A stretch of 64,000 nucleotides of DNA. It comes from Apium graveolens (Eukaryota; Streptophyta; Magnoliopsida; Apiales; Apiaceae). The position numbers and the translations under genes are program-made. Position 1 is the stretch's first letter, and each line of letters opens with the position of its first letter. The notes below the pieces were generated by a model. That model ran no database searches. It was not told the origin of the DNA and worked only from the letters and a program-made list of their open reading frames with translations. The stretch lies in assembly GCF_009905375.1 (NCBI RefSeq), contig NC_133647.1:131766088-131830087 (forward strand), written 5' to 3'. Of the stretch, positions 1 to 10,812 are shown in pieces.

Positions 1-1
1 A

Positions 2-945
2 GTGGAAATTCTTTCTAAACAGTTAGAAAGTGAGCAAGAGGTAATCAAGGCCTGGAAAACATCTAGGGATGTCAGTGTTCAGATTGCAAAGGTCCAGGGA
101 ATTGAATCATTCTGTGAGGATGCCTGGAAGAAAAACAAAAAGAAGTTAGAATTAATTGATGGATTGTCAACGGATGTGGAATCAACGGATGATGAAAGTT
201 ATCCGTTGAAGGAAGAAAAGGAGCATCCGTTGAAGGCTCATCAATTAAAACAGACAAGTTCTTTTAAAAATAAAAATCTAAATAAAAAGAATGATTCAAC
301 TCTCAAGAACTTTGTCAAAGAAGGAGCTAGCACATCCAGAGATGTTAGTAAGGTGAATATAGGACATATGACTTTAGATCATCTAAAAGATCGACTTAAG
401 TTGGTTGAGGATAAGAAGGAAACTAAAAGAAAATTTAAAAGAAATGGGAAGGTAGGGATTAATAAACACAGCAATTACACACCTGATAGGTATGCTCCTA
501 GAAAAGCTGTGTGCATTGTAAAAGTGTTAATCAACTATCTGATAATTGCAAATCTGTTAAAAATGCTCCCATGCCTTCAAATCCCTCCATACCTAACATG
601 TCTATGTCATCTCTGCATGCTATGCCTGTTATGTCTCACCAGAATCCCCATGCACATTTTGCAAACATGCCATACTTTAACAATCCTTATTTTACTGCAT
701 TTAGTATGCCTCAAATGCCATACAGTATGCCTATGTGGAATAACATGCTTGCACAACATATGCCCTATCAAATTCAATCAAATGTGTTAAATGATTCTGT
801 GACTAACCCTACACTTCAACCAACCACATCTGAGACCAAGGTTGACCCAAAGTTACCTAAGTCAAAAGATGCAGGAGGAATAAAGTCTAGGAAAAAGACT
901 AACAAGGGTGGACCCAAGGAAACTTGGGTACCAAAATCAACTTGA
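2..945 (+). pseudogene. gag: Copia gag, C-terminal part, frameshifted
   Basis: This is the C-terminal half of the capsid/nucleocapsid protein that packages element RNA. A lysine-rich stretch is followed by a zinc-knuckle region and a Met/Pro/Asn-rich tail ending KETWVPKST. Compared with E2 (knuckle CVKCGSVNHLSVNC), E1 has lost one base near 500, so the reading frame changes inside the knuckle and the second half continues in the frame of 511-945. The His position of the knuckle reads Gln here (NQLSDNC). The first part contains four copies of the TCAACGGAT motif (167-233). The gag stop is TGA at 943-945, and pol follows in a different frame. Confidence 0.85.
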
Positions 946-949
946 TTGA

Positions 950-3900
950 TTTTGTTGTGTGCAGGGACAAAGAAGGAATCTATGGTACTTGGACAGTGGT
1001 TGTTCAAGACACATGACAGGAGATTTCACCCTGCTCACAGAGTTTAAGGAGAGAGCTGGCCCTAGCATAACCTTTGGAGATGACAGCAAAGGATTCACTA
1101 TGGGATATGGCTTGATTTCAAGAGAAAATGTCATCATTGATGAAGTTGCATTGGTTGATGGTCTCAAACACAATTTATTGAGCATCAGTCAACTATGTGA
1201 CAGAGGGAATACTGTTTCCTTCAATTCTGAAGCCTGTATTGTCACAAGTAAAAAGGACAATAAAGTGGTTCTAACTGGAGTTAGAAAAGGGAATGTGTAC
1301 TTAGCTGATTTCAACTCTACAGATGCAGAATCCATTACTTGTCTTCTCAGCAAAGCAAGTCCAGTTGAAAGTTGGCTATGGCACAAGAAGCTGTCCCATT
1401 TGAATTTCAAGACAATGAATGATCTAGTCAAAAAGGACTTAGTTAGAGGAATGCCTCTAGTGGAATTTACAAGGGATGGACTGTGTGATGCTTGTCAGAA
1501 AGGAAAGCAAAAGAAAGTATCATTCAGTAAGAAGCTTGAATCTGCAATTGATGAACCACTGCAACTTCTACACATGGATCTTTTTGGACCAGTCAATGTA
1601 TTGTCAATTTCAAGGAAAAGATACTGCCTAGTGATTGTACATGATTTCTCAAAGTTTTCATGGGTTTATTTTCTTGGATCAAAGGATGAAGCTAGTGAAA
1701 TCATCATCAATCATATCAAGCAAGTCAACAATCATCCTGATTTCAAAGTAAGGAATATTAGGAGTGACAATGGAACTGAGTTCAAGAATTCAACCATGAA
1801 GATGTTCTGTGAAGAAAATGGGATCATGCATGAGTTCTCAGCTCCAAGAACTCCACAACAAAATGGTGTGGTGGAAAGGAAGAACAGATCACTAATTGAA
1901 GCTGCAAGGACAATGCTTGAGGAGTCAAAACTCCCAACTTATTTTTGGGCTGAGGCTGTTAACTGTGCATGTTACACTCAGAATATTTCTCTAATCAATC
2001 AAGCAAAATGCATGACTCCCTATCAATTATTCAAGAGAAGAAAACTAACTTTAAACTTTCTACATGTCTTTGGTTGCAAATGCTACATCTTAAGGAATCA
2101 ATCTGATCATAAAGGAAAGTTTGATGCAAAGGCTGATGAAGGAATATTTGTTGGTTATTCTGCTGGAAAATCATATAGGGTCTACAATCTAAGAACCAAC
2201 ATTGTCATGGAATATGTACATGTTGTGTTTGATGATAAAAAGATTGATGGACTAACAGATGAGGGACATCATGAAGGACTCAAATTTGACAATATTGAGA
2301 TATATTGTGATGATAGTGAAGATGAGAATGATGAAGAAGCCATCTCAAGAAGAAACCAGAGTCTGCCTTTGGATAATGCACAGAATGCTGCATCCGTTGA
2401 AAGTCATAATTCAGCTTCCGTTGAAAGAAGCAATGCAGCATCCATTGAAAGACAAAGTGCATCATCCATTGAAGTTCATAACGAAGCATCCGTTGATCAC
2501 AGTCTGTCAACGGATAATCAATTCACCTCATGAGTTGATAGAACTCCCAATTCCTTTCAAAGGATCAACAACTCAGGGGGAGTTTCAACAAATCAACATT
2601 CTATCTCACATCATGACAATACTGAGGCAACCTCATCAAGGGCTAATCTACCACCTCAAAGGAAATGGACCAAGAATCATCCTTTTGAACTGATCATTGG
2701 TGATGCTATATCAAAAGTACAAACTAGAAGGGCTACTCAAGATGAATGTCTGTATAGTAGTTTTCTATCACAGGACGAACCTAAGCGAGTGGAAGAAGCT
2801 CTTTTGGATCCAGATTGGATTTTAGCAATGCAAGAAGAGCTAAATCAATTTGAGAAGAACAAAGTATGGAAGCTGGTACCCAAGTCAAAGAACAAGAGCT
2901 CTATTGACACAAAATGGGTATTCAGAAACAAGATGGATGAAAATGGCATTGTCATAAGGAATAAAGCCAGATTGGTTGCCAAAGGCTATTCTCAACAAGA
3001 GGGAATAGATTTTGATGAAACATTTGCTCCAGTTGCCAGACTTGAAGGCATCAGAATCTTTCTAGCCTATGCAGCTAATGCCAATTTCAAAGTCTATCAG
3101 ATGGATATCAAGAGTGCATTTCTAAATGGAGAATTGGAAGAAGAAGTTTATGTAAGCCAACCTCCAGGTTTTGAAGATCCAAATTTTCCAGACCATGTGT
3201 ATTATCTGTTGAAAGCACTCTATGGACTAAAGCAAGCACCTAGAGCCTGGTATGAGACTTTATCAAAGTTCCTTCTAGATAATCACTTCACAAGAGGTAC
3301 TATTGACAAAACTCTCTTCTTTAGAAATGTTAATGGCTCTAAGATACTTGTACAAATTTATGTAGATGATATTATATTTGGATCTACAGATGACAAACTT
3401 TGTAAAAAGTTTGCTAAATTAATGTAAAGTAAATATGAAATGAGCATGATGGGAGAGCTAACTTACTTTCTTGGTTTACAAGTTAAACAAGTTAGTGGTG
3501 GAATTTTCATTAGTCAAACTAAATATATTTATGATCTTTTAAAGAAGTTTGACTTAATGGATTGTTCACCTGCAAAAACTCCCATGGCCACTGCCACTAA
3601 GCTTAAATTAAACAAGGCTGAAAAGTCTGTGGATATTACAAGTTATAGAGGCATGGTTGGCTCACTTTTATATTTAACTGCTAGTAGACCTGATATTATG
3701 TTTTCTACTTGTCTCTGTGCTAGATTTCAAGCTGACCCTAAAGAATCTCACTTAGTGGCTATTAAAAGAATTTTCAGATATCTCAAGGGGACTCCAAATC
3801 TAGGAATTTGGTACCCTAGAGAGTCTGGTTTTGATCTAATTGGCTACTCAGATGCAGATTATGCAGGTTGCAAAATAGACAGGAAAAGCACAACAGGCAC

Positions 3901-4303
3901 CTGTCAATTTCTAGGGAACAAGCTTGTATCATGGTTCAGCAAGAAGCAGAATTCTGTTTCCACATCAACAGCTGAAGCTGAGTACATTGCAGCTGGTAGT
4001 TGCTGTGCACAAATACTATGGATGACGAACCAGTTATTTGACTATGGTATAACTGTTGACAAAATTCCAATATTTTGTGACAACACAAGTGCCATTGCCA
4101 TTACTGAAAATCCAGTGCAGCACTCAAGAACCAAGCACATTGATATCAAGTACCACTTCATTAGGGAACATGTGATGAAAGGTACAGTGGAACTTCATTT
4201 TGTTCCAAGTGAAAAGCAGATTGCAGACATATTTACCAAGCCACTTGATGAATCAACATTCACAAGATTAGTAAGTGAGTTAGGTATGCTTAACTATTCA
4301 TAA
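950..4303 (+). pseudogene. pol: Copia pol (protease-integrase-RT-RNase H) with two nonsense codons
   Basis: One frame runs from 950 to the TAA at 4301-4303 and is interrupted only by TGA at 2531-2533 and TAA at 3425-3427. Domains in order: aspartic protease (LDSGCSRHMTG, Asp codon near 992), GAG-pre-integrase with an HHCC-type finger (WHKKLSHLNF to CDACQKGK), integrase core with the D-D-E signature (HMDLFGP, RSDNGTEF, NGVVERKNRS), reverse transcriptase ([31 protein letters not shown] near 3359) and RNase H (DADYAGCKIDRKSTTG). The second stop lies where E2 reads Gln (CAA to TAA), a C-to-T change. A Ser-rich linker between integrase and RT holds five 24-bp repeats. Confidence 0.92.
2392..2515 (+). 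repeat. 24-bp tandem repeats carrying the ATCCGTTGA motif
   Basis: Motif copies start at 2392, 2416, 2440, 2464 and 2488, exactly 24 bp apart, with an inverted copy (TCAACGGAT) at 2507. Three of the five are variants (TTCCGTTGA at 2416, ATCCATTGA at 2440 and 2464). In the pol frame they encode a repeating A-S-[VI]-E pattern in the linker between integrase and reverse transcriptase. E2 carries the CGACGGAT version at the matching place (32303-32410). Confidence 0.9.
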
Positions 4304-4387
4304 TCTATGTCATCTATGTAATCTGTCTTGTAGCCTGAAATGAATTTGCTGCAAGAACAAAGTTGGCTTTAATCAAGACTTATCCTG

Positions 4388-4541
4388 TCAACGGATATTC
4401 CCTATCCGTTGAAAGCCAAAATTGTTCTATCAACGGATATTCGTCATCCGTTGAAAGACAAATACATTTCTGGTAATTTTATCCTTCAACGGATAAAATG
4501 GTGTTGTTCATCAACGGATAACTATTTACCTTATCCGTTGA
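4388..4541. repeat. Cluster of seven TCAACGGAT motifs in alternating orientation
   Basis: Non-coding DNA between the pol stop and the post-pol promoter. Forward copies start at 4388, 4430, 4486 and 4511; reverse copies (ATCCGTTGA) at 4404, 4446 and 4533. Neighbouring forward/reverse pairs can fold into short stem-loops with 7-14 nt loops. E2 has a matching cluster at 30225-30410 with CGATGGAT/CGACGGAT. Confidence 0.9.
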
Positions 4542-4727
4542 TGTGTCACGTCAGTGAGTCACAGCCGTTGATTCTTTTACTCAACCATTGATACAGATAT
4601 ACATTGTTGTATGTATTTATATTTACGGTAGTTTTCAGAATTTCTACAGTTTTATTTATTCCTGAACGGCTGTCACTTACTTAAAAGTATCATTTAATTA
4701 TTTTATTTATGTTTTAATTAAAGAAAG

Positions 4728-4734
4728 TATAAAA
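4728..4734 (+). promoter_or_regulatory. TATA box of a probable internal promoter for the post-pol ORF
   Basis: TATAAAA stands about 100 bp upstream of the post-pol ATG (4835). It is followed by a CT-rich leader (TTCTCTTTCTCTCTCAATTC region, 4780-4812) that looks like a plant 5' UTR. E2 has TATAAAA at nearly the same distance (minus strand, 30087-30081; ATG at 29973) and a similar CT-rich leader. Confidence 0.6.
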
Positions 4735-4834
4735 GCCCAATTGAATTCTTATTTTCACTTTACGCTTTCTTGCAATTATCATTCTCTTTCTCTCTCAATT
4801 CTCAAGTTTTTCTCTGCAACCTCTACTCACAACA

Positions 4835-7800
4835 ATGGCACCAGTAGTCAAAATTATGTCTCAAACAGGATTTGTTTATGAAAATAATAATTTCATAGTC
4901 TTGGTTGAAAAGAATGAAGCCCATTCTGATTATCATAAGATGATGGACTTCATCAAGAACTGCAAACTGAGCTATGCAATGCTGGAAGCCCCAACCATCT
5001 ACTGTGAAGTGATTGAGGAAATTTGGACAACTGCAGAGTTCAACTCCACAGATATGACTATTGCCTTCTCTCTCAAAGGTAAGGACTATTGCATTAATTG
5101 TGATGATATACAATCTTGCTTTAAGTTGCCTGAGAATAATGCCATGACACCACATACTGATAAAGATGTCTCTGCAATGCTAGATTCCATAGGCTATGCT
5201 TTTGATTCTGCTAGTTTAGGTAGTATTAGAAGGAAAGGCCTTAGGAAAGAATGGAGTTTTCTTGGAGATGCCTTTATTAAGGTTTTCTCTGGGAAGATTA
5301 GCAATTTTGATGCTATCACTTCATCTCTTGTTAATATGCTCTATATGCTAGTTTCTGATAGGTACTTTAATTTTAGCAACTGTGTTATGCTAGAATTAGG
5401 TTCCAGATTAGGCAACAAAACTAATAGACCACATAACATCTACTTTGCTAGATTCTTTATGTTATTGGCTAACCATGTTGCTGAAGGTTTGGTTATATCC
5501 AATGAGAATAATAAACTCAAATGTTGGGCACAAGAGAAAAGGGTCCTTGCAGACCTTTTGAGAATGAACCTCAACAGCCAGGTCCCATTGGTATACTTTC
5601 CAATCATGAATGCACCACAGGTAAGTGAGGTAAATGTTTCTATAACTCCTACTATTTCCAACCCCAATGTTTCTTTGCCTTCTAGTGTGGCTATGGAACC
5701 TGTGTCATTGTCCAAACAGGCTCCTACCAAAGCCACCAAATCTAAAGTTTCCAAAGTCAAGTCAAAGAAACCTACCTCTGTTGTTTCTCAAAGGACAACA
5801 GTTGTAACAACTACCATAAACCCTGAAGGGAGTGAACAGGGTGTGAGTGGTGAGGGGAGGGGTGAACATCAAAAAGCCCCCCAGGATAAGGTGGGAGAGG
5901 TGAGTGGTACCCAAACCAGCCAAGCCACAGTCTCTCAAAAGACTGTGGTGGTTCAAAAGAAGTCTAGCACATCCCTAGTTGCATCCTCCCAAAAGGATGT
6001 AACTATTGAAAATAGTCCCCAACCAGGGACACAGAACAAAAGAGGGAGGGACACTGAAGCTACACATTCACCAATTAAAGCCTTTTCAAGGAAGAAGAAG
6101 GCCAAAACCCTAGTTTCCACACAAGGGACACACACAGCACAGATACATCCACCAGTATCTGTGCCTTCTCAAATTTAGCTTGATGTGATTCCAGCAAATG
6201 TGGAATCACAACCCCATTCTCTTAATATAGAAACACCATTCATCAAGCTCTCCAACACCCTCTCTGGATGTGGACATGATATTCACATCAATTCCTGATT
6301 CTCCCTCATTAAAACTCAGGGAGGAGCCCCACTCAAAACCTGATGATCATCATCCTTTTGATGATTTGTTGGATCATCAGCCAATTCTTTCGGATGTAGT
6401 TGAAGATTCTGTGTTACCTCACCTAAAATCAATCCACACAGATTCAACAATTATGTCACTTTCTATCTCCACATCATTTCCTTCTTCAACGGATATCTCT
6501 CATCCGTTGACAAGTGGTTGTTCTTCAACGGATAAGCTTAACAGCAGTTATCCGTTGATACCATCAGTTTCTACTTCAACGGATACTCCCTATCCGTTGA
6601 TGGCCTCTACACACTTAACAGAAACAATTCCAACTGTAGAGGACATGGCAACTGTACAATCACTTTTAGGCTTGAGGGAAGGGAGTGATTTTTTGAGTGA
6701 GAGGCTGGGTTGCTCCCAGGCAAAAGGAGAGGTTGAGAGTCACCAAATGCATGCTATTTCTTCCAGCATGGCAAAAGTAAGTAAGAGGAGTGCCACCTTA
6801 GAAGGTGAAGGTGAGGGTGTGAGGGTGTGTGTGAGCCAGGGGGAGCCCCTGATGCAAGAACAGAGAGAAATTGAGAGAAAGGCAGGTACAGAAGCTATAA
6901 GGGTGGATCCAGCCATTGCTAGTGAGTTAATGAAAGTGGATGATACAGATAAGGAAAGATAATTTCAGCAACATTACAAAGCTGTCATTGATAACATTTC
7001 CTTGGATGCTGACACTTTTACTCACCCTGTTTCAGCCTTTCAATTTTTGGCTGCTCAGGGCAATGTGGAGGCAGAACAGACACTGCACATTGTACACACT
7101 TCTGAATCTCTTCTCAGAGACAAAGCTGCTGTCAACAGGCTGCCTTCTCAAGCTGGTGAGCCATCTGAAGAATTTGGAGTAAATTCTAATGATGATGACT
7201 CTAATTCTTTGAATGAGAGCATGAACTTAGGGGGAGTATAAGGCCCAAGTTCTGCTCCTGCTCTTCCTGAATGGGCACTGGCCAAATCACCAACACCAGG
7301 AGAATTTGGTGTCACTTTGGTCAGACAAGTCATGACAATTCAGAAGGCCTTTCAGGAGACTCAAGATGCTGGTACCAAGGCAATTCTTCAAGCTCATCTG
7401 GAATCTCTGCATCTCTTGCAGTTGCAGCATTACCAGCAAAATCTAAGTGTGGATGAGCTCAAGCAGGACATTGCAGATCTGAAATCCTACAATGCTGAGA
7501 AATTGGATTCAGTTATACCTTATGGTACTATGCAAGATTTGTTGGGGAGACTGAGGAAAGCATCTGATGCTGACAAGAGGCTGGCCAGATTGGAAGATAG
7601 GGTTCAAATCATTGAAGACTCTACTGTCACCATTCTTCAAAATCAACAAACTCAAACAAATCTACTCATGCAGCTGGCAAAATCACAAGGCTTGACCCCT
7701 ACCCTTGATGATAACAAAAAGGGGAGAATAAAGGGGAAGGGGAAGGAGAGCCATCTACAACAGTTCAGATTTCTCAAGTGCTAGTTCCTGTCATCACAAC

Positions 7801-9318
7801 TTCTCCACCAATTCAAGTCAAAGGAAAGCTAGATGGAATTGATCTAATCCAGATAGCAGCAGCTGAATTGCAAGTCAAAGAGCAAAGGAAGAAGATTGAT
7901 GAAAAGATGCAACTAATATTTGGTTCTACAACTTCTCAATCACAATCTGTGAAGCATAGCACAAAAGTGGAATCAATTATTATGGAACTCAAGCCAGTAG
8001 GGAGGCATAAGGATGGAGAAACTTCTTCCAAAGATCTGCAACCTATGGTTCTCAAGCCCAACAACAGCTTCAACAAGGACTCTACAAAGAACCCTCTAAG
8101 CCTTGCTCAAATGAAAGGAGTGGATTTTCCTCTTCCAAAGCCTGATGAAGACAAGCTTTTGGGTAGAAGTATCATAAAGCTCAAAGAGAACATGGATGAG
8201 GCTGTAAGGAGGAACATGGTTGTTATCTTTAGAGAGGGAAAGAACATCTATGTGATGCAAGGACATCCCAAATTCTCAATAGCCAAGAGGGAAGAAACAA
8301 GAGGTTGAAGGAAGAAGCCAAACAGCTAAAGTTAAGTCAGGCTGAAGAACAGAAAGAAATTGAAGACAAAGGTGAAGATAGAGCTATGGGGGACATGGTT
8401 GGTACTGAGATGGAGAAAAGAAGTAAGGAAGAATGGCAGAAAGGGAATAGAAAGAAGGTCAATGCAAAGAGAAAGATGGTAGATGAGACTGAAGAAAACC
8501 AATCAATATCCAAACCACTACCCTCTATTCCTGAACCCATTGTGCCTGACCCCTTCATAAACATTCATGGTGAACCAATCATTCCTAAGGAGGAATCAAT
8601 TGATTGGGACACCATCAAATTGCCCACCTTCCTAACCTCTTTTACACCATCAAAGAAGCAGAAAAGAAGAATCAAATCAACACCCTCTAAAGCCTCAATC
8701 AAATTCACACAGAAGCCTAAGCCTAAACCTCAAACCTCTAAAGATGATTATGTTCACATCTGTGACATAAAAGAATTTTCAGACATTGAACTCTATCTGG
8801 ATGAGCTGGAGGATGTAAGGGGAATAGCTGCCTACAGACAGCTACCAGAAAGACTAGTGTTCAAATACAAAGGAGTTGGGGAAAGAACATGACCTCTTCA
8901 CAGAATTCTGAATGAAGGCTACTCTACCTTGATTAGAGTCTACTCAGCCATACAAAAGGATTCTGGCTTTACCAGGACTGCCAGGACTGAGATTCTCAAC
9001 AAGATTGCCAACATAAGGAAAACTTTGAGGGAGCCCAATGCCTTGCCTAGAACTTTACTCATTCAAGAGAGAGGTATTACAATTCACAAATCACCTCATT
9101 GGTTGATGGAGTTCAGAGACAACAAAGGAGTCAGAAGATTTTTCAGAATTGAAGATCAGCTAAAGATTGCCAGTAATGAAACTCTCAAGGATATGCAATC
9201 TAAGTTAGATATCAATGAAGAAGATGAAGCTGAATTCTACAGACAACTTCAACTTCAAATAGAGGAGAATGACAGGAGGCTAGGAAAGAAAACCAGGGAT
9301 CAAAGGAAAAGAAAGTAA
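4835..9318 (+). pseudogene. Very long post-pol ORF of Sirevirus-like element, broken
   Basis: Starts MAPVVKIMSQTGF at 4835, intact to TAG at 6176, then continues in shifted frames through 6270-6962, 7002-7241, 7271-7784, 7778-8308, 8305-8892 and 8929-9318. I count at least three nonsense codons (about 6176, 6960, 7239) and three frameshifts (about 6255, 7740, 8290). Unbroken it would be near 1490 residues. The N-terminal 230 residues look like one folded domain (LKGKDYCINCDDI and KLPE); then come Ser/Thr/Lys-rich segments, a likely coiled coil (about 7320-7700), and a basic C-terminus (KKTRDQRKRK) that could be a nuclear signal. I see no signal peptide or membrane span, so the label envelope-like rests on position only. 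E2 has a homologous, also broken, copy. Function unknown. Confidence 0.75.
6486..6600. repeat. Six TCAACGGAT motifs, alternating, inside the post-pol ORF
   Basis: Starts: 6486(+), 6502(-), 6525(+), 6550(-), 6576(+), 6592(-). The perfect alternation yields three inverted pairs with short loops inside a Ser/Thr/Pro-rich coding stretch. The matching cluster in E2 is 28240-28350. Confidence 0.9.
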
Positions 9319-9493
9319 TTTGCTCAGGCTAAAGGAGCACCCTTGGAAACAATGTATTTCTTCAATTTCATCTCAGCATATACACTTTTGTAGCACTTTT
9401 GAATTTCTGCTTTGTTACAGTTTATATATTTGTTAAGTGTTTTGTTATCATCAAGCTAAACCCAAATTTATGCCTACAGTTCTAGTAGACATA

Positions 9494-9506
9494 AATAGGG
9501 GGAGAT
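9494..9506 (+). promoter_or_regulatory. Polypurine tract of E1
   Basis: AAATAGGGGGAGAT lies directly before the LTR start TGTTAGGAATA. It is the expected primer for plus-strand DNA synthesis. E2 has the same tract (complement of ATCTCCCCCAATTT, about 25213-25227). Confidence 0.85.
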
Positions 9507-10560
9507 TGTTAGGAATATGTGTATTAGTTTGATGATAAGTTAAGCAAAACACTTAAGTAGAAATCTAGTGTTCGTAGCCTCAACGGATAAGACCATCTTG
9601 GCTATCCGTTGAAGGAGTAGCCTTACTTAGCAATAAGTCTGGTATTGTAGCACATTTCACTCTCTGGTTTCAAGCTATAATTCTTAGATGTTGTTAGGAA
9701 ATAATCAGTCATGTTGACTACTAATGGATGTACAAATAGGAGGGCTAATTGTAAATATTTCATGCCTTGTAATTTTGTATAAGTAAAGAAGTGTCAACGG
9801 ATATTGAAGACCTTCAACGGATGAGAAACAAAGCTTCAACGGATGTCTCTAATGCTTCAACGGATAATATCCATCAACGGATAAGTGCTTCAACGGATAA
9901 AGCTTCAACTGCTAGAGCATCAACGGATAAAGCCATCAACGGATGAAAGCTTCAAAGGATGCTCAGTCTCATAGCAGTTGATAGTGACAGTTAACAAAGC
10001 TGACAGAGGCACATGGATTGACAGAGATGTGGTAGCCTATTTCAGGAATAGCAGAAAAAGCAGTCGTTTTTAGTCTGGTTCAAAATGGAAAGTCAACAGA
10101 TAATTCCATATTACACTGGATAAAAATGGAATAGAAACAAGTGGAGAACTATTTTTCTTATTGTATTTTATCTTTGTCTTCACTTGTAAACTTGGTGATA
10201 TATAAACCAAGTAGTAGCTAGTAATTAGATGTGAATTTTCCTGAGCTGTTTAGAAATATCAAGAGAGAAAATCATCTAGTTTGCACTAGGAAGCAGCTGT
10301 GATTTAATTTCGAATCACAGATTTTCTGAAATAACACATCTCTGGTGGAACAACAAATCCACCAGAAAAGTTTTTAAGTTCTTTGTGTTCATTACATTTG
10401 TGTTTGAATATATATCTGTCTGCATCAGCTCCAAGCAATTCACACACATTTGATCACTCAAACACTTAGCCTTACAAACTGCTCAAAACTTGAAAAAGTT
10501 TTGAGATTTACATTCAACCCCCCTTCTGTAAATCTCATTGTTAGTCCACTGGGAATAACA
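9507..10560 (+). mobile_element. 3' LTR of E1
   Basis: 1054 bp, beginning TGTTAGGAATATG and ending GGGAATAACA, with TGTTA/TAACA inverted tips. The end was set by comparison with the E2 LTRs, which share the CAACCCCCCTTCTGTAA segment and GGGAATAA tip. It holds ten exact TCAACGGAT motifs (9580, 9604 inverted, 9794, 9814, 9836, 9857, 9874, 9890, 9920, 9936) plus a TCAAAGGAT variant at 9952. Confidence 0.88.
10199..10206 (+). promoter_or_regulatory. LTR TATA box
   Basis: TATATAAA in the 3' third of the E1 LTR, within a segment (CTTGGTGATATATAAACCA) that is also present in both E2 LTRs. It is the probable core promoter; transcription would start about 30 bp downstream. Confidence 0.55.
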
Positions 10561-10812
10561 ATACCATTACAAGTGTGTTACGCTATGATGATTAATAAAT
10601 CCCAAGGACAGTCTCTTGATATGGTTGGTCTATATCTCCCCAAAGTCGTCTTCATGCATGGTGAACTATATGTAGCCGTTAGTCGAGCCACCTATCCAAA
10701 AGGACTTAAATTTTTCATTAATGATGAGATGGGGAATCCTACTTTTATTACACAGAACATTGTGTATAAGGAAATTTTCTATAATGTACAAGGTACTTTA
10801 ACATGTAACTAA
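10561..10812 (+). pseudogene. PIF1-like (Helitron-type) helicase, C-terminal fragment
   Basis: Right after the E1 LTR the frame reads IPLQVCYAMMINKSQGQSLD, then LYVAVSRATYPKGLKF, and ends with TAA at 10810-10812. These are the C-terminal helicase motifs of PIF1-family proteins (INKSQGQS and VAVSR), as in plant Helitron Rep-helicases. The rest of the gene lies left of E1, outside the window. In the six-frame view the frame starts inside the LTR at 10450, but those residues are LTR-derived. RPA-like genes follow on the same strand, which fits a Helitron. Family call is firm; Helitron origin is inference. Confidence 0.85.

Larger units (their letters stand above)
1..10560 (+). mobile_element. 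Sirevirus-like Ty1/copia retrotransposon E1, 5' end outside window
   Basis: Order on the + strand is gag end, protease, integrase, reverse transcriptase, RNase H, a 4.5-kb post-pol ORF region, a purine tract and a 3' LTR. Copia domain order (integrase before reverse transcriptase) and the long post-pol ORF fit the Sirevirus lineage. The 5' LTR, primer site and gag start lie left of the window. The element interrupts a PIF1-like helicase gene, which resumes directly after the LTR. Coding parts carry nonsense and frameshift mutations, so this copy is dead. Its relative E2 (24172-37381) has the same layout on the other strand. Membership of Copia is certain; the Sirevirus assignment is strong inference. 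Confidence 0.93.

Noticed and set aside
4835..6178. A retroviral envelope gene
   Set aside because: No signal peptide, hydrophobic span or cleavage-site pattern is visible; only its place after pol suggests it.
167..9944. A CRISPR array built on the repeated 9-mer
   Set aside because: Plant DNA, 9-bp units, irregular spacing, mixed orientation, and placement within genes.
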